A stretch of DNA of 64,000 nucleotides from an uncultured Crocinitomix sp. (GTDB lineage: Bacteria; Bacteroidota; Bacteroidia; Flavobacteriales_D; Crocinitomicaceae). Each line of letters begins with the position of its first letter. Within the stretch, counting starts at the first letter, position 1. The position numbers and the translations under genes are program-made. The stretch covers positions 1-64,000 of the forward strand of contig CAKZON010000037.1 in the NCBI GenBank assembly GCA_937136425.1, written 5' to 3'. The notes below the pieces were generated by a model. That model was given only the letters and a program-made list of their open reading frames with translations. It did not search any database and was not told where the DNA came from. Shown here one piece after another: positions 17,777-27,004 of the stretch.

Positions 17777-18567
17777 TAAGATTTATCACCATAGCATTAG
17801 TGTTAAATTCATTTGTTGGATACGCTCAAAACAAACGATTTTTTCGAACTATTGATTCCTCAAAGGCAAATTTTGCAGAAGAATGGGGAGCAAGTGGTGC
17901 TAAATTGGATGTGTTAAATTTTGATGAGCAGAACTACGAAGGAGCAATATTGGATGAGTTAAATGCTCAGAGAAGTTTGAAGAATAGATCCGTTTTTGTT
18001 CAAGACTCAGCATATAATAGGATGTGTTTAACTGGCCTTGCTACTTTTTCGAAAGGCTATTATACGAGTCATAAAAATGAAACGAGGGTTCACCGATACA
18101 CGGAAATTGGTATTCGTAGAATGCAAGGGAACAATCGTTTGTTTCGTGTGATTATGTTTAAAATTCGATTGGCAGATATTGAAAATAATGAGTTTTTCTA
18201 CTACGATCGTAGAAACTTTGATAGTGAATTGCAATTGTATAAGGGGAAAACGCCAACAACTAGAAATCCTGAGCACGAAAACTATGTTGAACCAGTTCCT
18301 GTTGATGAGCTAAGTGAGCAAGATTTTGTAAATAATTTTGTGGCAAAAATTAAAAGAGAAATAAGTGCAAAGGAGTTTTATTCTAAACATTATACACACA
18401 TTAGTCTTTCATTGCGTGTAGATCCAAGTTCAGTTGGTCGACGCAGGATTCCAAAAGCTTATGTAATGGTAATTTTAGGAGGAAAACAAACTCAGAAAAT
18501 TAAAGCGGCAAGGCCTATTCCTCAGAATAATGCTGCAAGTAATAATCCTTATACGATCCTGAAGTAA
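17773..18567 (+). CDS. Hypothetical exported protein coupled to the LRR gene
   Basis: A 264-residue protein starting at a GTG that overlaps the stop of the LRR gene by 4 bases (GTGA). It has a signal peptide (about 1-18, ending FVGYAQ). Residues about 55-100 (ILDELNAQRSLKNRSVFVQDSAYNRMCLTG split by short gaps) loosely recall the start of CAP/SCP domains, which bear an L-N-x-x-R helix and a following A-rich helix, but the later CAP motifs are not obvious. It is rich in Arg, Asn and Tyr. Its last 53 bases overlap rmlB on the other strand. Coupling implies it works with the LRR protein. Confidence 0.65.
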   Translation: MIRFITIALVLNSFVGYAQNKRFFRTIDSSKANFAEEWGASGAKLDVLNFDEQNYEGAILDELNAQRSLKNRSVFVQDSAYNRMCLTGLATFSKGYYTSHKNETRVHRYTEIGIRRMQGNNRLFRVIMFKIRLADIENNEFFYYDRRNFDSELQLYKGKTPTTRNPEHENYVEPVPVDELSEQDFVNNFVAKIKREISAKEFYSKHYTHISLSLRVDPSSVGRRRIPKAYVMVILGGKQTQKIKAARPIPQNNAASNNPYTILK

Positions 18568-19567
18568 TGGCATCAATCCATTCTTCATTGGCTAAATACC
18601 AATCTACCGTTTTTTCCAATCCTTCTTCAAATTGAATAGAGGGTTCCCAGCCGAGGTCGGTTTTTATTTTAGTAGCATCAATTGCGTAACGCATGTCATG
18701 ACCAGCACGATCAGTTACAAAAGTTATGAGTTGTTCAGAAGTTCCTTTATCACGCTTCAATTTGGTGTCCATAACTTGGCAAAGTAGTTTTACCAAATCA
18801 ATATTTGTCCATTCATTCCAACCACCAATATTGTATGTTTCACCAATTTTTCCTTTATGAAAAATAACATCAATAGCTTTAGCATGATCTTCAACCCATA
18901 ACCAATCTCGCACATTTTCACCTGTCCCGTAAACGGGCAAAGGTTTGTTATGACGAATATTATTAATCATTAATGGAATAAGTTTTTCAGGAAATTGATG
19001 CGAACCGTAATTGTTTGAACAGTTGGACATTTTTACAGGAATTCCATAGGTATGTGCGTAAGCATTTACCAAATGATCAGAACTTGCTTTTGAAGCGGAA
19101 TAGGGGCTTTTAGGATCGTAAGCCGTAGTTTCTGTGAAAAAACCTTCAGTTCCTAAAGAGCCATAGACTTCATCAGTAGAAATGTGATAGAATACATGCT
19201 CTTCCTTATTCTTCCAGTGCGTTCGTGCTAAGTCTAAAAGATTAGCAGTGCCTACGATATTCGTTGTAATAAAATCCATTGGCCCTGAAATCGAACGATC
19301 AACGTGAGACTCAGCAGCCAAGTGAATTATATCTGTAATGTTTTCTTTTATAAAAATAGCTTCTAATGCAGCAGTATCTCTAATGTCGCATTTTACAAAT
19401 GAATAGTTTGCAGCGTTTTCGAGGTCTTTTATATTCTCAAGGTTTCCTGCGTATGTTAAACTATCCAAATTTATAATGCGATAATCAGGGTATTGATTAA
19501 CAAATAGTCTTACGACATGCGAGCCAATAAATCCAGCTCCACCTGTTATGAGAATACTTTTTGTCAT
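18515..19567 (-). CDS. rmlB: dTDP-glucose 4,6-dehydratase
   Basis: A 350-residue extended short-chain dehydrogenase, the usual length for RmlB. NAD-binding GGAGFIGSH (9-17), catalytic TDE (131-133) in STDEVYGSLG, and Tyr156/Lys160 in PYSASK. It converts dTDP-glucose to dTDP-4-keto-6-deoxyglucose in the cytoplasm. It is the last gene of the minus-strand sugar operon, 24 bases after the WbpA-like gene. No rmlA, rmlC or rmlD is present in the window, so the final sugar is not fixed. Its 3' end overlaps a convergent gene by 53 bases. Confidence 0.93.
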   Translation of the reverse strand: MTKSILITGGAGFIGSHVVRLFVNQYPDYRIINLDSLTYAGNLENIKDLENAANYSFVKCDIRDTAALEAIFIKENITDIIHLAAESHVDRSISGPMDFITTNIVGTANLLDLARTHWKNKEEHVFYHISTDEVYGSLGTEGFFTETTAYDPKSPYSASKASSDHLVNAYAHTYGIPVKMSNCSNNYGSHQFPEKLIPLMINNIRHNKPLPVYGTGENVRDWLWVEDHAKAIDVIFHKGKIGETYNIGGWNEWTNIDLVKLLCQVMDTKLKRDKGTSEQLITFVTDRAGHDMRYAIDATKIKTDLGWEPSIQFEEGLEKTVDWYLANEEWIDAITSGSYKDYYLQHYSEE

Positions 19568-19591
19568 TAGTTGTTAATCTTTAAAAGCTTA

Positions 19592-20896
19592 TTATAAACT
19601 CCAGTAGTCAATGTTTTCAATCTTATCTTTATAGATTCCCTTTAAATCAACAATGATTCCTTGGTCGCCTTTTAACATGTTTGAAAAATCAGCTTCACTA
19701 AAGTCACAATATTCTTTGTGGTTTACAGCAACAATTACAGCATCATAATCATTGTCAGCCTTTTCTTTTAAAGAGAAACCATATTCATGCTCTAATTCTT
19801 GAGAATCTGCATGAGGGTCGATTACATCTACTGTACAAGCAAATGAGTGTAACTCTTTAATTACATCCTCAATTTTTGAATTACGGATATCACTTACGTC
19901 TTCTTTAAACGTAGCCCCCATAATTAAGACTTTAGACTCCATTGGGTTTTTACCATGCCCGATCATTTTTTTAACCGTTTGTTTGGCAACATAAAAGCCC
20001 ATTGAATCGTTAACGTAACGTCCAGAGTTTATGATTTTTGCGTGGTAACCTAATTGTTTTGCTTTGTGTGTCAGGTAATAAGGGTCTACACCAATACAGT
20101 GTCCACCAACTAATCCTGGTCTAAAATTCAAGAAATTCCATTTAGTTCCCGCGGCTTCTAATACATCATAAGTATTAATTCCCAATCGATTAAAAATGAT
20201 TGAAAGCTCATTGATTAACGCAATGTTTACATCACGTTGTGTATTTTCTATAATTTTTGCAGCTTCAGCTACTTTGATTGATGCAGCACGGTGTACACCT
20301 GCTTCAACAACCAATTCGTATGTCTTTGCAATGTGTTCAGCAGATTCAGGATCGCAACCTGAAGAGACCTTCACAATTGATGAAAGTGTATGAACTTTAT
20401 CTCCTGGATTAATTCGTTCAGGTGAATAACCTACCTTAAAATCATCTCTAAATTTTAATCCAGAAACCTCTTCTAAAACAGGGATACAATCTTCCTCAGT
20501 ACAACCAGGGTAAACTGTTGATTCGTAAACAACATAATCTCCTTTTTTCAAGGCAGATCCTACTGTTTTACTAGCGCCCAATAATGGACGTAAGTCTGGC
20601 ATTCTTCCAGAATCAATTGGTGTAGGAACAGCCACAATGAAAAACGTTGCATCCTTTAAATCGTCAATTGATGCGGTAAATTGAATACTGCATCCTTCAA
20701 AGTCAGATGCTTCTAGTTCATCACTTGGATCAATATTGTTTTTCATCATTTCAACACGTTTTTCATTAATGTCAAACCCGATAACATCAATTTTACGTGC
20801 AAACTCAAGCGCAATTGGTAAGCCTACGTAGCCTAAGCCAATAACAGCGAGTTTTGTTTCTTTGTTAATTAATTTTTCGTAAATATTACTACTCAT
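19592..20896 (-). CDS. wbpA: UDP-N-acetylglucosamine 6-dehydrogenase (WbpA/TviB type)
   Basis: A 434-residue nucleotide-sugar dehydrogenase. NAD-binding GLGYVGLP (20-27), IENTQRDVNIALINEL in the middle domain, and catalytic Cys267 in GGHCIGVDPYY. The NTQRDVNIAL and HCIGVDPYYL signatures separate UDP-HexNAc dehydrogenases (WbpA, TviB) from UDP-glucose dehydrogenases, one of which is encoded 2.7 kb upstream in the same operon. Predicted reaction: UDP-GlcNAc to UDP-GlcNAcA by two NAD oxidations. The neighbouring WbpB-, WbpD- and WbpE-like genes support this assignment over a Vi-antigen role. Confidence 0.85.
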   Translation of the reverse strand: MSSNIYEKLINKETKLAVIGLGYVGLPIALEFARKIDVIGFDINEKRVEMMKNNIDPSDELEASDFEGCSIQFTASIDDLKDATFFIVAVPTPIDSGRMPDLRPLLGASKTVGSALKKGDYVVYESTVYPGCTEEDCIPVLEEVSGLKFRDDFKVGYSPERINPGDKVHTLSSIVKVSSGCDPESAEHIAKTYELVVEAGVHRAASIKVAEAAKIIENTQRDVNIALINELSIIFNRLGINTYDVLEAAGTKWNFLNFRPGLVGGHCIGVDPYYLTHKAKQLGYHAKIINSGRYVNDSMGFYVAKQTVKKMIGHGKNPMESKVLIMGATFKEDVSDIRNSKIEDVIKELHSFACTVDVIDPHADSQELEHEYGFSLKEKADNDYDAVIVAVNHKEYCDFSEADFSNMLKGDQGIIVDLKGIYKDKIENIDYWSL

Positions 20897-20906
20897 TTTT
20901 TACGTT

Positions 20907-21947
20907 TTATTTAATTTCTTGTTTGTTTCTAATGGCATAAATACGCTCAATAATCTCTACTACTTTTAGGCCTTCAAGGGCATTAGTAGTAGGCTTTTTT
21001 CTTCTTTTAAGCGAGTCTACAACATTTTCGATTATATAATGATGATTTGCAGCAGATCCCTTGTAAGTGCCATAGTCATTGGCTGGGTTTGAAGGGGGTA
21101 ATTCTGGCATTTCATAATTTTCTATATGACATTTCTCAATGACGTTCATGTATTGTCCACCAATTTTAACACTTCCTTTGCTTCCAATAATTGTCATGGA
21201 GCTTTCTAGGTTGGTGTCCCAAATTGCAGTTGAATAATTTAAGCTTCCCATTCCTCCTTTAATAAAATCAAAGCTTACAAAGCCTGAATCTTCAAAATCG
21301 GTAGAATGTTCATGTGTGAAATCGGCAAATTTTCCTTGGATATTATCAATATCTCCAAAAAGCCAATACATGATATCTATAAAGTGAGAGAATTGTGTAA
21401 ATAAAGTTCCACCATCAAGGTCTTGTGTTCCTTTCCAGCCATCTTTTTTATAATAACGGTCATCTCGGTTCCAATAGCAGTTTAATTGCACCATGAAAAT
21501 ATCACCTAAGAGTTTTCTTTCAATAACATCTTTTATCCAAACAGAAGGCGGAGAATAACGGTTTTGCATTACTCCAAACACTTGCTGTGAATGTTGCAGC
21601 GCAGTATAAATTACACTTTCACACCCATCTTTAGATAATCCCATTGGTTTTTCACAAACAACATGATTACCGTTTTCTAAAGCAATTTTCGCTTGATCAG
21701 AATGTAGTCCATTTGGAGTACATATGTTAACTACGTCATATGCCAATCCGCTCGCCATTAACTCATCAATAGAGTTGAAGAACGGAACACCTTCAAAGCT
21801 TTCTAATCCTAGTTCTGACTTAGGTCGAATATCAACCAATGCAATTAATTCAGATTCGTCGTTACGTTGAACCATTGTTGCATGGCGTTTACCAATATGT
21901 CCGCAGCCAACAACTGCAAATTTTACTTTTTGATCTTCTTTGATCAT
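20907..21947 (-). CDS. wbpB: Gfo/Idh/MocA oxidoreductase (WbpB/WlbA type)
   Basis: A 346-residue oxidoreductase with N-terminal Rossmann motif VVGCGHIGKRHA (12-23) and the family motif EKP (99-101) in VVCEKPMGLS. WbpB/WlbA oxidise the C3 hydroxyl of UDP-GlcNAcA to the 3-keto sugar, which WbpE then aminates. The assignment rests on operon partners: it overlaps the WbpD-like gene by 4 bases and is followed by the WbpA-like gene 10 bases on. The family is broad, so sequence alone would only support a sugar oxidoreductase. Confidence 0.8.
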   Translation of the reverse strand: MIKEDQKVKFAVVGCGHIGKRHATMVQRNDESELIALVDIRPKSELGLESFEGVPFFNSIDELMASGLAYDVVNICTPNGLHSDQAKIALENGNHVVCEKPMGLSKDGCESVIYTALQHSQQVFGVMQNRYSPPSVWIKDVIERKLLGDIFMVQLNCYWNRDDRYYKKDGWKGTQDLDGGTLFTQFSHFIDIMYWLFGDIDNIQGKFADFTHEHSTDFEDSGFVSFDFIKGGMGSLNYSTAIWDTNLESSMTIIGSKGSVKIGGQYMNVIEKCHIENYEMPELPPSNPANDYGTYKGSAANHHYIIENVVDSLKRRKKPTTNALEGLKVVEIIERIYAIRNKQEIK

Positions 21948-22519
21948 TTTATTCGTGTTACTTTATTATTATCTAACTTATATTGCTCCAAACTTTCTGG
22001 GCAAGTGGCCATTCCGTCTTCATTAAATTCTAAACGGTGACCATGCGTACTCATCCATCCTATCTGCTTTGCAGGGTTTCCAACTAGCAATGCATAGGGC
22101 AAAACTTCCTTCGTAATAACAGCTCCAGCACCAATAAAAGCATACTCTCCTATAGGATTACCACAAACAATGGTAGCGTTTGCCCCTATTGAGGCTCCTT
22201 TTTTAACGAGAGTTTCGAGATATTGGTTACGTCTATTTACAGAACTTCTTGGATTAATTACATTCGTGAAGACCATTGAAGGACCTAAAAACACGTCGTC
22301 TTCACAGATTACACCCGTGTAAATAGATACATTATTTTGAATTTTTACATTGTTGCCAAGAACCACTTTGGGTGATACAACTACATTTTGTCCTATGTTA
22401 CAACTCTCGCCAATGGTACAATCAGGCATGATATGTGAGAAATGCCAAATTTTGGTGTTGTCACCTATTACGCATCCTTCATCAATTACTGCTGTTTCAT
22501 GTGCAAAGTATTCTGCCAT
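21944..22519 (-). CDS. wbpD: UDP-GlcNAc3N-uronate N-acetyltransferase (WbpD/WlbB type)
   Basis: A 191-residue left-handed beta-helix acyltransferase with hexapeptide repeats from about residue 10 to 150 (AVIDEGCVIGDNTKIWHFSH, VSIYTGVICEDDVFLG, ASIGANATIVCGNPIGEYA). The opening H-E-T-A-x-I-D and the central FTNVINPRS segment are typical of WbpD/WlbB, which acetylates the 3-amino group of UDP-GlcNAc3NA using acetyl-CoA as a trimer in the cytoplasm. It overlaps wbpB by 4 bases, so it is tightly coupled to the pathway. Confidence 0.88.
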   Translation of the reverse strand: MAEYFAHETAVIDEGCVIGDNTKIWHFSHIMPDCTIGESCNIGQNVVVSPKVVLGNNVKIQNNVSIYTGVICEDDVFLGPSMVFTNVINPRSSVNRRNQYLETLVKKGASIGANATIVCGNPIGEYAFIGAGAVITKEVLPYALLVGNPAKQIGWMSTHGHRLEFNEDGMATCPESLEQYKLDNNKVTRIK

Positions 22520-22557
22520 TCTAGGGTAGGTTTAAATTTGTCTTTAAGTCATTACAA

Positions 22558-23553
22558 CTATTTAATTATGAACTTGTCAAAGTTGTAATGGTCTTTTTCA
22601 TTTAATTCAGCGTCTGTCAAACTCTGAAAATATTCATAGGTTCGCTTTAATCCTTCTGCTCTTCCAATTTGTGGTTCCCAATTTAAAATTTCTTTTGCCT
22701 TAGTAATGTCTGGTTGTCTTTGCTTAGGATCATCCAAAGGTAAGTTTTTATAAATCACCTTTTGTGAAGTTCCTGTAAGTTGTATGATTTCTTCGGCGAA
22801 GTCACTTATTGAAATTTCATTCGGATTTCCAATGTTTACCGGCTGAGCATAATCAGAATGTAAGAGTCTTACAATTCCTTCAACTAAATCATCTACATAA
22901 CAAAATGAACGAGTTTGAGAACCATCTCCAAAAACGGTTAAGTCTTCTCCTCTTAGTGCTTGTCCAATAAATGCTGGTAAAACGCGTCCATCATTTAAAC
23001 GCATACGAGGTCCATAAGTGTTGAAAATGCGTACAATTCGTGTCTCAACATTGTGGAATGTATGATAGGCCATTGTAATGGCTTCTTGAAAGCGTTTAGC
23101 TTCGTCATAAACTCCTCTTGGTCCAATAGGGTTTACATGTCCCCAATACTCTTCTGTTTGAGGATGCACTTGCGGATCACCATATACTTCGGAAGTAGAT
23201 GCAATCATTAATCTTGCATTTTTTGCTTTAGCCAATCCTAAGCAATTATGAATTCCTAATGATCCAACTTTTAAAGTTTGAATCGGAATTTTTAAATAAT
23301 CGATAGGACTTGCTGGAGATGCAAAGTGCAGAATAAAATCCAATTCACCTGGAATGTGGATAAACTTGCTTACATCATGGTTGTAAAACTCAAAATTTTC
23401 CAAAGGAAAAAGATGCTCAATGTTTTTCAACCTTCCTGTGATGAGGTTATCCATAGCAATGACATGGTAATCCTCTTTAATAAAACGATCACATAGATGC
23501 GAACCTAAAAAACCCGCAGCTCCTGTGATTAATATTTTTTTTCGTGTGCTCAT
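22558..23553 (-). CDS. uxs: UDP-glucuronate decarboxylase (UDP-xylose synthase)
   Basis: A 331-residue extended SDR protein. NAD-binding GAAGFLGSH near the N-terminus, STSEVYGDP with the catalytic Thr/Ser-Glu region, and YxxxK in [25 protein letters not shown] is characteristic of UXS, which makes UDP-xylose from UDP-glucuronate. I start it at the ATG at 23553, one base after the ugd stop (TAA-A-ATG); a TTG three codons earlier would overlap ugd by 8 bases. The ugd gene just upstream supplies its substrate. Confidence 0.9.
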   Translation of the reverse strand: MSTRKKILITGAAGFLGSHLCDRFIKEDYHVIAMDNLITGRLKNIEHLFPLENFEFYNHDVSKFIHIPGELDFILHFASPASPIDYLKIPIQTLKVGSLGIHNCLGLAKAKNARLMIASTSEVYGDPQVHPQTEEYWGHVNPIGPRGVYDEAKRFQEAITMAYHTFHNVETRIVRIFNTYGPRMRLNDGRVLPAFIGQALRGEDLTVFGDGSQTRSFCYVDDLVEGIVRLLHSDYAQPVNIGNPNEISISDFAEEIIQLTGTSQKVIYKNLPLDDPKQRQPDITKAKEILNWEPQIGRAEGLKRTYEYFQSLTDAELNEKDHYNFDKFIIK

Positions 23554-23554
23554 T

Positions 23555-24868
23555 TTAGCCAATTACAGTTTCTCTACCAATACTTTCGTAATAGATTCCT
23601 TTGTTTTGCATTTCTTCCAAATCAAATAGATTTCTTCCATCAAATATTTTTGGAGAAATCAATGCTGCTTTTACTTTGTCAAAATTTGGATTTCTGAAAG
23701 CGCCCCATTCGGTTGCAATCAGCAGTGCATCTTTATTCTCAAGTGCATCATATTGATTGGAGACAAATTCAATCTTATCGCCATAAATGGCTTTAACGTT
23801 ATCCATTGCTTCAGGGTCGTAAGCAGTGACTTTTGCACCTGCTGCTAATAAAGCATCAATAATGTAAAGTGCAGGAGCTTCTCTAATATCGTCTGTATCT
23901 GGTTTGAAAGCCAATCCCCACAAAGCAAAGCTTTTTCCACTCAAATCACCATAATGATTGTTGAGTTTGTCAACTAAGCGCAGTTTTTGTACGTTGTTTA
24001 CGCGTAATACTGCATCAATAATTTCAAATTTATAGTCGGCTTCGTTACCTGATTTAACTAATGCCTGCACATCCTTAGGAAAACAACTTCCTCCATATCC
24101 AATTCCAGGAAATAAGAAGCGTTTTCCAATTCTAGTATCCGAACCAATTCCAATTCTTACTGCATCAACATCTGCTCCAACTAATTCGCAAAAGTTGGCA
24201 ATTTCATTCATGAAAGTAATCTTAGTCGCTAAAAATGAATTGGCAGCGTACTTAGTTAATTCGGCTGATTTTTCATCCATAAATAAGATAGGATTTCCTT
24301 GTCTTACAAATGGCTTATACAATTCTTTCATGATTGTTTTTGCACGATCTGATTGCGTTCCAATAACAACACGGTCTGGTTTTAAAAAATCATCAACAGC
24401 AAATCCTTCTCTTAAGAATTCAGGATTAGAAACAACATCAAAATCAACAGATGCATTTTTAGCAATAGCAGCATGTACTTTTTCTGCTGTACCTACTGGT
24501 ACGGTAGATTTATCTACAATGACTTTATAATCCGTCATTATTTTTCCTAATTCATCTGCTACACCAAGAATGTAACTTAGATCGGCAGAACCATCTTCAC
24601 CCGGAGGTGTTGGTAATGCCAAAAAGATAATCTCAGAAGCGTCAACAGCTGCTTTTAAATCAGTACTAAATGTTAAGCGATTTTGTCGTATGTTTCTTTC
24701 AAAAATAACATCTAAGTGAGGTTCGTAAATTGGAACTTCACCATTTTGCATTTTGGCAACTTTATTTGTGTCAATATCAACACATATTACTTCGTTTCCA
24801 GTTTCAGCAAAGCATGTGCCGGTTACTAACCCAACATACCCTGATCCGACTACAGCAATTTTTTTCAT
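23555..24868 (-). CDS. ugd: UDP-glucose 6-dehydrogenase
   Basis: A 437-residue dehydrogenase. NAD-binding [10 protein letters not shown] (8-17), catalytic Cys262 in [10 protein letters not shown], and the hinge helix with NEIANFCE. These signatures mark UDP-glucose rather than UDP-HexNAc dehydrogenases. It oxidises UDP-glucose to UDP-glucuronate, directly feeding the uxs product encoded next in the operon. It lies 64 bases after the WbpE-like gene. Confidence 0.94.
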   Translation of the reverse strand: MKKIAVVGSGYVGLVTGTCFAETGNEVICVDIDTNKVAKMQNGEVPIYEPHLDVIFERNIRQNRLTFSTDLKAAVDASEIIFLALPTPPGEDGSADLSYILGVADELGKIMTDYKVIVDKSTVPVGTAEKVHAAIAKNASVDFDVVSNPEFLREGFAVDDFLKPDRVVIGTQSDRAKTIMKELYKPFVRQGNPILFMDEKSAELTKYAANSFLATKITFMNEIANFCELVGADVDAVRIGIGSDTRIGKRFLFPGIGYGGSCFPKDVQALVKSGNEADYKFEIIDAVLRVNNVQKLRLVDKLNNHYGDLSGKSFALWGLAFKPDTDDIREAPALYIIDALLAAGAKVTAYDPEAMDNVKAIYGDKIEFVSNQYDALENKDALLIATEWGAFRNPNFDKVKAALISPKIFDGRNLFDLEEMQNKGIYYESIGRETVIG

Positions 24869-24932
24869 TTGATTTAAGCAATTTTATTTTCAATCAACAT
24901 CAGCTAATTTGATGTTTTTTTAAGGGGCAGAA

Positions 24933-26063
24933 TTATTTATTTAAGAATTCTTTCATAGCACTGCAAATGTAGTTCAGTTGTTCTTCATCAAGCTCTGTAT
25001 GCATTGGTAAAGAAATAACTGTTTTACAAAGTGCATTCGTAATAGGGAAATCTTCATGATTGAAATTTTCAGCACCATAAGCTTTTTGCGTATGCAATGG
25101 CATAGGATAATAAATCATGGCAGGAATTCCTTTAGATTTCATGAAATCTTGCAGCGCAAATTGATCTAATCCTTCAATTTTCAACGTGTATTGATGAAAT
25201 ACATGTGTTGAATAATTGGCAATATGCGGTGTTTCTACATTATCAAAATCACTGAAGAAATTAGAATAAAAAGCTGCAGCCTTTTGACGAGCAGCAATAT
25301 AATTATCTAAATGTCCTAATTTGATTCTAAGCACGGCGGCTTGAACAGAATCTAAACGCGAATTAACTCCTAATCTATCGTAATAATAACGTTCACCCAT
25401 GCCGTGATTAACAACAGAGCGCATTATTGCAGCTAATTCATCATCATTGGTGAAAATAGCTCCACCATCTCCATAACAGCCTAAGTTTTTAGACGGGAAA
25501 AAAGAGGTAGTTCCAATGTCACCAATTGTTCCTGCGCTTTTTACAGTGCCATCAGGGAAAGTGTATTTAGCCCCAATTGCTTGCGCAGTATCTTCAACAA
25601 CATAAATATTGTGTTTTTTAGCTAAATCTAATAGCGGCTGCATATCACATGACTGACCAAATAGGTGAACTGGGATAATTGCTTTTGTGTTTGGAGTGAT
25701 TGCTTTTTCAATTTCTGTTAAAGAAATATTAAACGTATCTCTATCAACATCAACAATAATTGGCGTTAACTGTAAAAGTCCTATAACCTCAACTGTTGCA
25801 GCAAAAGTAAAGTCACTTGTAATGACTTCATCTCCGGGTTTTAAACCTAGCGCCATTAATGCAATTTGAAGTGCATCTGTACCATTTGCACAAGGGATGA
25901 CGTGTTTTACTCCTAAGTATTTTTCTAAATCTGCTTGGAATGTTTTTACCTCTGGTCCATTGATGAATTGTGCGGTTTGAAAAACATTTTGTGTGGCCTC
26001 GATAACTTCTGGTTTGATTTTCTCATACTGAGAAACCAAATCTACCATCTGGATTTGTTTCAT
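24933..26063 (-). CDS. wbpE: DegT-family aminotransferase (WbpE/WlbC type)
   Basis: A 376-residue PLP enzyme. The Schiff-base lysine is Lys192 in SFFPSKNLGCYGDGG, a sequence very like that of WbpE; the PLP-binding Asp is in VVEDTAQAIGA. WbpE transfers an amino group from glutamate to C3 of the 3-keto sugar made by WbpB. It is the first gene of the minus-strand sugar operon and therefore sets its transcription. A second DegT-family gene at 46294-47511 is clearly different in sequence, so the two likely act on different sugars. Confidence 0.87.
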   Translation of the reverse strand: MKQIQMVDLVSQYEKIKPEVIEATQNVFQTAQFINGPEVKTFQADLEKYLGVKHVIPCANGTDALQIALMALGLKPGDEVITSDFTFAATVEVIGLLQLTPIIVDVDRDTFNISLTEIEKAITPNTKAIIPVHLFGQSCDMQPLLDLAKKHNIYVVEDTAQAIGAKYTFPDGTVKSAGTIGDIGTTSFFPSKNLGCYGDGGAIFTNDDELAAIMRSVVNHGMGERYYYDRLGVNSRLDSVQAAVLRIKLGHLDNYIAARQKAAAFYSNFFSDFDNVETPHIANYSTHVFHQYTLKIEGLDQFALQDFMKSKGIPAMIYYPMPLHTQKAYGAENFNHEDFPITNALCKTVISLPMHTELDEEQLNYICSAMKEFLNK

Positions 26064-26257
26064 CTAAAATTTTACTTTGCATAACAGATAAAACGGCCTT
26101 TTATTGAAAACGGGATGAGTAATTATCCCAATTACCTTTTTCAGCAGGTCGGTTTCATATGTTAAATTTCATTAATCAATTCTATAAACTTTGCGAATAT
26201 AGCCAATAATTATTGCTTTTAAGCGTTTCTTTGACACGCTTTATTTAAATTCGCAAC

Positions 26258-27004
26258 ATGAAAATTTTCTTTCTTTTTTTGTTTTTATCCGTTTTTGGAA
26301 CATACGCCCAAAAAAGCTTAAAAGACTCAACTGTCAGGAACATCTTAGTCGGTCTTAATTACAAGGCTAATTTAACTGGTGGTGATTTGGCTGATCGTTG
26401 GGGCTTTAATAATCAGTTAGGGCTTGACTTTGATTGTAAGTTCAAGAATAATTTAACTGTAGGCGTAAGCGGAGGTTTTATCTTTGGAAGTAAGTTGAGA
26501 GACACGACAATATTTGCTAACCTATACAATTCTTTTGGTACCATAACAAGCTCTGCTGGGCAGGAAGCTGATGTGCTTTTTTTGATGCGAGGGGCAAGTG
26601 CTTATGGAACGGTTGGGTACGTGTTTAACAAATTAGGAAACAATCCAAACTCTGGGTTGTGGGTGAATTTTGGGTTAGGTTATTTGGTGCATAAAATTAG
26701 AATCGAAAGTTTGTTTGATGTAGTTCCGCAATTAGAAGGGCCGTATCGAAAAGGATATGATAAACTAACTATGGGTGTTTCTAGTAAGCAGTTTATAGGT
26801 TACTTATATCAGTCTGATTATCGTTTAATTAAGTTCTATGCAGGGTTTGAATTTTCGCAAGGGTTAACAAAAAATGTGCGGACCTATAATTTTGATACAG
26901 GAGGGCCAGATAATGAATTGAAATTAGATTTATTGTATGGGTTTAAAGTAGGTTGGATCCTACCGATTAGTCACAGAACCCGCGGAGAATATTATTCTTA
27001 TTAA
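26258..27004 (+). CDS. Predicted outer-membrane beta-barrel protein
   Basis: A 248-residue protein with a signal peptide (MKIFFLFLFLSVFGTYAQ). The mature part shows alternating hydrophobic strands with Gly and aromatic residues (LGLDFDCKF, LTVGVSGGFIFG, GLWVNFGLGYLVH, IKFYAGFEFSQGL, GFKVGWILPI), as in small outer-membrane barrels; the chain ends GEYYSY. It overlaps the Kdo transferase by one base (TAATG), so the two are coupled. An envelope or LPS-linked role is suggested only by that coupling. Confidence 0.65.
   Translation: MKIFFLFLFLSVFGTYAQKSLKDSTVRNILVGLNYKANLTGGDLADRWGFNNQLGLDFDCKFKNNLTVGVSGGFIFGSKLRDTTIFANLYNSFGTITSSAGQEADVLFLMRGASAYGTVGYVFNKLGNNPNSGLWVNFGLGYLVHKIRIESLFDVVPQLEGPYRKGYDKLTMGVSSKQFIGYLYQSDYRLIKFYAGFEFSQGLTKNVRTYNFDTGGPDNELKLDLLYGFKVGWILPISHRTRGEYYSY

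Noticed and set aside
23554..23562. TTG start for uxs overlapping ugd by 8 bases.
   Set aside because: An ATG at 23553 follows the ugd stop by one base and gives the same SDR N-terminus.
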